From the NCBI GenBank assembly GCA_001936135.1, contig CP012809.1:391001-455000 (forward strand): 64,000 nt of DNA, given 5' to 3'. The first letter of the stretch is position 1, and every line of letters begins with the position of its first letter. The notes under the pieces are model-generated. The model worked only from the letters and a program-made list of their open reading frames with translations, searched no databases and was not told where the DNA came from. Both the position numbers and the translations under genes were made by a program. This stretch comes from Saccharomycopsis fibuligera x Saccharomycopsis cf. fibuligera. Taxonomy: Eukaryota > Ascomycota > Saccharomycetes > Ascoideales > Saccharomycopsidaceae. Shown here one piece after another: positions 58,641 through 64,000 of the stretch.

Positions 58641-60860
58641 TTAAGCATTTTTAAGAGGCGCACACTGCTTTTTGAGCCAAATATAGGCAACGGCGTCACC
58701 TTTTAACTTCTCCTTAAACTCATTATAAATGGATTCATGATACTCATTTATATGGTTGATTTCATCTTTAGTCAACAATGCAACATTTATGAGTTCTCTG
58801 CAATATGGAACTCTAGTAAGATTAACCAACTTTAAAAATTTTCTATCGGAATTTAAAATAACTTCACGAGCTTCGTCAACATACACAACGTTCTCAATAC
58901 GTATACCATACTCATTGCTCTTGTAATAACCAGGTTCATTAGATATAACATTTCCTGCTTGTAACTTGAACTTGGCATAGTTTGGTCTAAACCCAATTCC
59001 AATTGGGCCCTCGTGAACATTCAAAAAGGATCCAACACCATGTGAAGTACCATGTTTATAATCAAGACCTCTTGACCACAAGTGCTGTCTGGCAATTGAA
59101 TCTATCATGTATCCATTAGTACCTTCAGGAAACTTAAGCAACTCAAGGGCCAAGTTTCCTTTCAACACCAAAGTATAGTTGTCTATTTCCTCTTGCAATG
59201 GTTTACCAAAGTGTAAAGTTCTAGTTACATCAGTGGTACCTTCCAAAAATTGAGCGCCTGAGTCGTTCAAATAAATCTTATCGGGGTTAATGAGAGCAGA
59301 GTTTTCAGCTGAAGGACTGTAATGAATAATAGCTGCATTTTTACCAGTTGAAGAGATTGTTTCGAATGACAAGTCAACAAAATGTTTTTGCTGTTTTCTA
59401 AATTCCTCCTGTTTTAGTGCTGCATCAAATTCATTAAGCATTTCCTCTTTCCTAATAAGCTGATCTTCAAGCCAAGCAAAATACTTGATAAGAGCTAATC
59501 CATCTTTTGAATGAGCAGTTTTGAAATTTTTGAGTTCAGTTTTGTTCTTCACTGACTTCATTAACTCAACTGGAGAGTCAATAATTTTGAAATCACTACT
59601 TAAGCTTTGAACAATCAACCAGTTGGCAGATTTTGGTATCAAGAAGCTTTTCACATCCTTTGAAATTTTTGGTATATCCTCATAAAATGAGAGATAAGGT
59701 TTTACTTCAATGTTATTTTCTTTCAAATAGTCTGGAATATCCTTGTTTGAATGATCTAAACGGTTCTTCAAATCGCAATAAAAGATATTTTTGTCACCAA
59801 CAGTCACAAAAAAGCTGTAAAATATTGGATTATATTGAATATCAGAGCCTCTTATATTCAATAGCCATGCAATTTCATCCAATGAGTTAATAATAATATT
59901 ACTGTTGCTATATTGATCGTTCAACTGCTTTCTAAGTCTTTGAATCTTTGAACTAAAAGATTCTCCACTATATCTGTCATCAAGTTTGAGTAGTTTTGAG
60001 GCTTTCCTTTCAGGAGTTACCTCAAAGTTGCCCCAAATTGCATCAACCAAATCATCCTTGAGTGGCACAATTTCAACTTTTGGTGAAACTTTCAAGTTTT
60101 TCTTCTCTGTTATTTCCATGATTTTATCCTTCAATTGCTTGCTTAAATTCAAGTAGCCAGAATAAGTAATTAGCTTAGGATTAATACCAATCTTAATAAA
60201 CAATCCACTATCTAAACTCATTTGAATAGCATTAGAAAGAGCCCATTGTTCCCATGTAGGTTCACCTTCAACACCTTGCCTCAACAATTTCCAGTTAAAG
60301 TCCAATTCATTTTCAGCTTGAATAAAGTATCTACCATCTGTACTAAGTACACTCAAACCTTCAGGAACATCATTCATACATAATGGGTCTCTAGTGATGA
60401 CAGCCACGCCTGCAGACCCTGAAAACCCGGAGATAAAACTTCTCTTTTGATCTTTTGGAGAAACATATTCAGATTGGTGCTCATCTTCAGATGGAATGAC
60501 GTAAACAGAAACGTCATGTTTTTTCATTTCATTTCTCAAGGCTTCGAGTCTCTTAGAAGTGTTTATCTCTTTGGCCACTGTGCAAGTAGTCAAGTCAGCT
60601 TCTTCCCCTGCAGTGCTGCCTGCCATGCTAGTTCTAGAAGTAGAACGAGACAAACTGGGGCCTCCAGTAGAGGTTCTTCTCAAGCTCATTCTTTTGGCAA
60701 TGAGTGATGATCGACGGTTTTGTCTGGAGAGCAATCCGGGAGAACAGACACAGTTGGAGCAGTTCCGCGATGGCCTTGGTCTAGAAGTACCAGCACCAAT
60801 GCGGTCTGGTCTGCTGTTTATCGATAGCATAGAAGTTCTATGAGCAAGTCTTTGACTCAT
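58641..60860 (-). CDS. FRA1: Fra1, Xaa-Pro aminopeptidase P-like regulator of iron response
   Basis: 739 residues (S. cerevisiae Fra1 749). The N-terminal CSNCVCSPGLLSRQNRRSSL (34-53) with three close Cys is characteristic of Fra1. The pita-bread metallopeptidase fold follows: KKHDVSVYVIPSEDEHQSEY (113-132), FISGFSGSAGVAVITRD, and metal ligands Asp533 (YLNDSGAQF), Asp544 (GTTDVTRTLH), His607 (GTSHGVGSF), Glu642 (SNEPGYY) and Glu656 (GIRIENVVYV), all intact. In S. cerevisiae, Fra1 with Fra2 and the glutaredoxins Grx3/4 conveys mitochondrial Fe-S status to Aft1/2. In CUG-clade yeasts, which lack a canonical Aft1 circuit, the partner may differ. Peptidase activity is plausible because the ligands are present. 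Confidence 0.93.
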   Translation of the reverse strand: MSQRLAHRTSMLSINSRPDRIGAGTSRPRPSRNCSNCVCSPGLLSRQNRRSSLIAKRMSLRRTSTGGPSLSRSTSRTSMAGSTAGEEADLTTCTVAKEINTSKRLEALRNEMKKHDVSVYVIPSEDEHQSEYVSPKDQKRSFISGFSGSAGVAVITRDPLCMNDVPEGLSVLSTDGRYFIQAENELDFNWKLLRQGVEGEPTWEQWALSNAIQMSLDSGLFIKIGINPKLITYSGYLNLSKQLKDKIMEITEKKNLKVSPKVEIVPLKDDLVDAIWGNFEVTPERKASKLLKLDDRYSGESFSSKIQRLRKQLNDQYSNSNIIINSLDEIAWLLNIRGSDIQYNPIFYSFFVTVGDKNIFYCDLKNRLDHSNKDIPDYLKENNIEVKPYLSFYEDIPKISKDVKSFLIPKSANWLIVQSLSSDFKIIDSPVELMKSVKNKTELKNFKTAHSKDGLALIKYFAWLEDQLIRKEEMLNEFDAALKQEEFRKQQKHFVDLSFETISSTGKNAAIIHYSPSAENSALINPDKIYLNDSGAQFLEGTTDVTRTLHFGKPLQEEIDNYTLVLKGNLALELLKFPEGTNGYMIDSIARQHLWSRGLDYKHGTSHGVGSFLNVHEGPIGIGFRPNYAKFKLQAGNVISNEPGYYKSNEYGIRIENVVYVDEAREVILNSDRKFLKLVNLTRVPYCRELINVALLTKDEINHINEYHESIYNEFKEKLKGDAVAYIWLKKQCAPLKNA

Positions 60861-61502
60861 GGTGTAACTCTCAAATAAAAAACAAATGCGTTTTTCTATA
60901 GCAGAAACAAGTTCGTACGAGAGTGTGTCAACAAAAAAAAAAAAAAAAAAAAAAAACGGTGTACGAGGAAAAGCAACCTGAAATAATGTGTAAAGGAATA
61001 TTTTACTTTTCCCTGTCTGCTGGCTGCTTAACTAAGCTCAAGTCAGCCGAGAAAATTGCTGCTTTAGAGCTCCGGGTGATCCCCCGTTTTTTCGCCATCG
61101 CCGCTTATCAAAACCATCAGCAGCAACGTTCATAACCATGTCAAGACGTTACTGCTATCTGTCAGCAACATTACAGGCATTCTCAGTGGCCAACAGACAT
61201 ACAGGACAGTGAAAGACTCCACAGTTCAAGAAGCTATTGCGTATAATGAAAAATTAGTGTACATATAAATAAATAAACAAAAAATGAGAGACCAGACACA
61301 TTGGCTTGTGTAGGGAAAATGTAGTTTAAAATGTAGTTTAAAACGTAGTTTACCAATCTTGTCAAGTCTTATTTTTGGCAACCTTCGATATCCATAGAGA
61401 CTCTTACTCCACAACCGCTAGCTTGCCTAAATGGTTATGGTATCATGGTGGAGCATTACTGTTTCTAATCTTTTAGTCTAGCATGACTCTGCCAGACTGC
61501 AT
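60861..61502. other. FRA1 promoter / RIM9 3' region
   Basis: Contains a 24-nt A run (60933-60956) just upstream of FRA1 and a small tandem repeat (AATGTAGTTTAA-like, 61318-61350). No gene seen. Confidence 0.6.
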
Positions 61503-63125
61503 TTAGTTATCATGTGAAGGGTTAGGATTTACCATATCACTTCTATCCCATCTTTCTCTGATTGCGATTAGTTTGTGTGTATTAGTTTCACTTTCAGCTT
61601 GATTCAGTAAATTTGACTTTGATAAGTGGAATCCAGTTTTGTGAGGTGTTAAAGGTAATGTAGGCGATACTTCTAAAGATTCCAACAAAACATGATTATC
61701 GACCATGCAGGAATTTTGATAATTTTTATCCTTTAGACTGAGGTCAAAAACAGTACTAGAAGTAGGCCTTAGTATGACCGGGGCTTCAGATTCAATTGGT
61801 TTTCTCAACAATAACGAATTATTGATTGCACTGGCTTGCCCATTTCTTTGTCTTGATGCACCGCTATCGTCAACTTCAGAGCTTGTTGAAGTTTCGTAAT
61901 TTAAAAGGACTCCGTTGCTGCTTTCTTTGCTGACCGCCATTTTTAAACAGGTGGCAGCTAATCGATCTACCTCTGTGATTTCATAGTTCAATTTAATCAA
62001 CGTAGTTCCCATTGGCATTACGTAGTTTTTAGCTCTCCCGTATGCTGGACTAATTGGCATTTGATTGAGTGCACGATAAATGCGGAAGTCACTTGGTAAC
62101 GTAAATCGCTGTTCTTCCATGTCTGTTAAAGTTGGATAGGGAATGTTATTTTTTTTCCGCTGCTGAGAAGTAGTCTTTTTAGACAAATACTTTTGTGAAT
62201 CTACTCTCAGAAGCGAATTAGTTGCCGAGCTAATTTCCGACCATTTCATGCCAAGTGTATGTGTTTCGCGGGAGCTGTTAGCTATGGTGAGACCAGTAAA
62301 CAATCTTGAATTATTAGAAATGGTTTCAGTTACAGAAGTCATATATTCTGTATTTACCAGTTTGTGTTTGTCAGGATAAATAACTTTCAAAAGGCCACCA
62401 CTTTCATCTGCACGTTTATCAAAAGCTCTAAGATCAATAGTGCTTCCCATATTTGAGCTTATTCTTATCAGAGGTTGTAAGCTATTGGGGCTTATCAATA
62501 TCAGGTTCTCGTCAATATTGAAAGCATGAAGTGAAATTTTACTTTCCAGGGCATTTCTTATTCTCTTAGTGATTCCTGTGGAAACTCTTTGCAAAGCTTT
62601 TCTTCTCATAAAGCATAATGTAATCCAGTTAGAAATATTGATGACTGCCGCAGCTAATACAATCCACCCGCCCCATCCTAAATGTGGCACAAAGAGTAAA
62701 ATATCGACTAAAAATGAAAATAAAGTTAATAAACAAGTAATAAAGACCCAGAGTATAAAAAACACAGACGTATTGTGGATCCGACAGAACTCAATGAAAT
62801 AACTAAAAACAAAAAATATTAGCACAATCAAAGTGAGAGCAGCTGCAATCGGGTGAATAATCAACAACTTTGAAAGTACTTTTCTTGATTTGGGCAGTAA
62901 GTAGAATCCACTTGCCTGCTGATTTAATATCGAGGTGTCATAGCCTATTTGAGCTGGAAAAGAGCAATCATTATACTTGCAATATCCAAACAACCCAAAG
63001 CTGTATTCCCCATAAGAACACATAATTATTGTTTGTGTGATAGGTATACTCAATACTGCAATTAATTGGAAGACGAAAGCAGTACCCGAAAGCAATGTCG
63101 TCGCTGTTGCGACACGAAGGCTCAT
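61503..63125 (-). CDS. RIM9: Rim9/PalI-family membrane protein of the alkaline-pH signalling pathway
   Basis: The first ATG is at 63125 (MSLRVATATTLLSGTAF), giving 540 residues; upstream codons of the open frame contain no ATG. A SUR7/PalI-type N-terminus: first hydrophobic segment (about 7-33; FVFQLIAVLSIPITQ), a conserved extracellular loop with YGEYSFGLFGYCKYNDCSFP (38-57) and paired Cys, then three more segments (about 86-110, 119-145, 151-173). A long Ser/Asn-rich cytosolic C-terminus follows, as in filamentous-fungal PalI (S. cerevisiae Rim9 is much shorter). Rim9 assists the Rim21/Dfg16 sensor at the plasma membrane upstream of Rim101. Other SUR7 family members are alternatives, but the loop FGLFGYC with IGYD fits PalI. 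Confidence 0.85.
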   Translation of the reverse strand: MSLRVATATTLLSGTAFVFQLIAVLSIPITQTIIMCSYGEYSFGLFGYCKYNDCSFPAQIGYDTSILNQQASGFYLLPKSRKVLSKLLIIHPIAAALTLIVLIFFVFSYFIEFCRIHNTSVFFILWVFITCLLTLFSFLVDILLFVPHLGWGGWIVLAAAVINISNWITLCFMRRKALQRVSTGITKRIRNALESKISLHAFNIDENLILISPNSLQPLIRISSNMGSTIDLRAFDKRADESGGLLKVIYPDKHKLVNTEYMTSVTETISNNSRLFTGLTIANSSRETHTLGMKWSEISSATNSLLRVDSQKYLSKKTTSQQRKKNNIPYPTLTDMEEQRFTLPSDFRIYRALNQMPISPAYGRAKNYVMPMGTTLIKLNYEITEVDRLAATCLKMAVSKESSNGVLLNYETSTSSEVDDSGASRQRNGQASAINNSLLLRKPIESEAPVILRPTSSTVFDLSLKDKNYQNSCMVDNHVLLESLEVSPTLPLTPHKTGFHLSKSNLLNQAESETNTHKLIAIRERWDRSDMVNPNPSHDN

Positions 63126-64000
63126 AGTAGCCAATTGTTATCCGGAGATATATGTCGGGTATGGTGGAATCACAAACTTTTTTAGAATTATTGCTTAGAA
63201 CTCGTTAACAAAAAATTGGCTTTCGAGTATATTAAAATGTTATTTTTTCTAAAAGCACCTACGTAACATTCATTGAGCCAGCTTTGGCGTTTCCACTAGT
63301 AGGGCGGTGTGTGAATCTTGCTAAAATCCTTCGTAACGGTAACACAAACAACTCCATGAAATTCGCCAATGTCCAGTAGTTATCTTTGAAAAAATATGGC
63401 GGATGAATAGACAAAACAATTCACCAACGCTATAAAAGAAAGATATTGAATATAATAGTTCACCCCAAAAATTTCAATGTTTGTGTGCATTTTAAATAAA
63501 GGGTTTGTTGATTTCATAGTAAAGTTCCAACCCATATTCCAGCTGAAGGGATATTAACCGGCAGACACACTTAACTCCACAACAAAACAAAAGCGGCCGG
63601 AGCATTTCTGAGCACGCAAAACACTTTTTACAAAATATGCCTCTTTTCGACTTTTAAACAACATATACCATGAAAGTTGGCCCAAAGAATGCTATTTTAG
63701 CTTTCCTGTCAAAATCGGAGCATGGGAAGATTTTGGGCTGATCCGAGATTGTAACTCCCAAACACTGGCTGTATAGTAGGGACTGTACATAGTTGCTACA
63801 CGCACCACAACAATTGCCCACACTATAGCACAACTTTTCATAGAGACGCCATTTTTTTGGCAAAAAACAATACAAGGGCCCATAAAACATCTTTCAGGGG
63901 AGAAAAAAGCCCCTGAGTAAAATATGTGGCCTCTGTAACCTCATTTTTGAAGCATAATGTAATTACGGTGAGCATATGGTAGAAGATGTATTTTCCATTT
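63126..64000. other. RIM9 promoter and right end of the window
   Basis: 875 bp with no convincing gene; the minus-strand frames at 63654-63890 show no recognisable features. A neighbouring gene probably begins beyond 64000. Confidence 0.5.

Overview
The window is nuclear DNA of a budding yeast, most likely of the CUG-Ser (Debaryomycetaceae/Candida-Lodderomyces) group. Evidence: compact mostly single-exon genes, yeast-type introns with GTATGT-like donors and TACTAAC branch points, yeast orthologues throughout, very few CTG codons in well-expressed genes (I found none in TIF5, CNT or the p24 gene), a concentrative nucleoside transporter (found in Candida, absent from Saccharomyces cerevisiae) and AGGGCTA-type elements before a ribosomal protein gene. 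The species cannot be fixed from the sequence alone. Any CTG-encoded residue is given as Leu in a standard translation but is probably Ser.

Layout. 1-15.3 kb is a housekeeping block: the 3' part of the mitoribosomal gene MRPS18 (an intron lies inside its presequence), RPL25 (13-nt first exon, 750-nt intron), a RING/TRAF-zinc-finger protein divergent from an NT-C2 protein, the GSK3 kinase MCK1 (16-nt first exon), the SUMO-targeted ubiquitin ligase subunit SLX5 divergent from TIF5 (eIF5), and a small putative mitochondrial membrane protein. 15.7-19.6 kb holds an unrecognised 822-residue protein divergent from a PhzF-fold enzyme (YHI9-like). 19.6-24.1 kb is a decayed accessory stretch: an LTR-like repeat copy, then a near full-length pseudogene of a DUF1593 (Sde182/nucleoside-hydrolase-like) secreted protein with several frameshifts and stops. 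24.1-35.3 kb carries LAP3 (bleomycin hydrolase), KAP122/PDR6 (importin), a second copy of the LTR-like repeat, and GDH2.

35.3-48.5 kb is gene-poor and accessory in character. Its only convincing genes are five small secreted prepro-proteins (116-132 residues, all on the minus strand, 39.06-45.62 kb). They share an MQFS-type signal peptide, a Ser/Thr/Asn-rich pro-region, a [V/I]QDK motif and, in four of five, a Trp/Phe/Lys/Gly-rich C-terminal segment that looks amphipathic and glycine-zippered. They resemble precursors of membrane-active secreted peptides. This family is the best candidate for an undescribed system here.

48.5-64 kb returns to conserved genes: CNT, SIN4 (MED16), CDC7 divergent from a p24 cargo receptor, FRA1, and a RIM9/PalI pH-sensing protein. 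Long A or T runs (20-40 nt) are frequent between genes. I found no convincing tRNA, rRNA, CRISPR array, centromere or intact mobile element.
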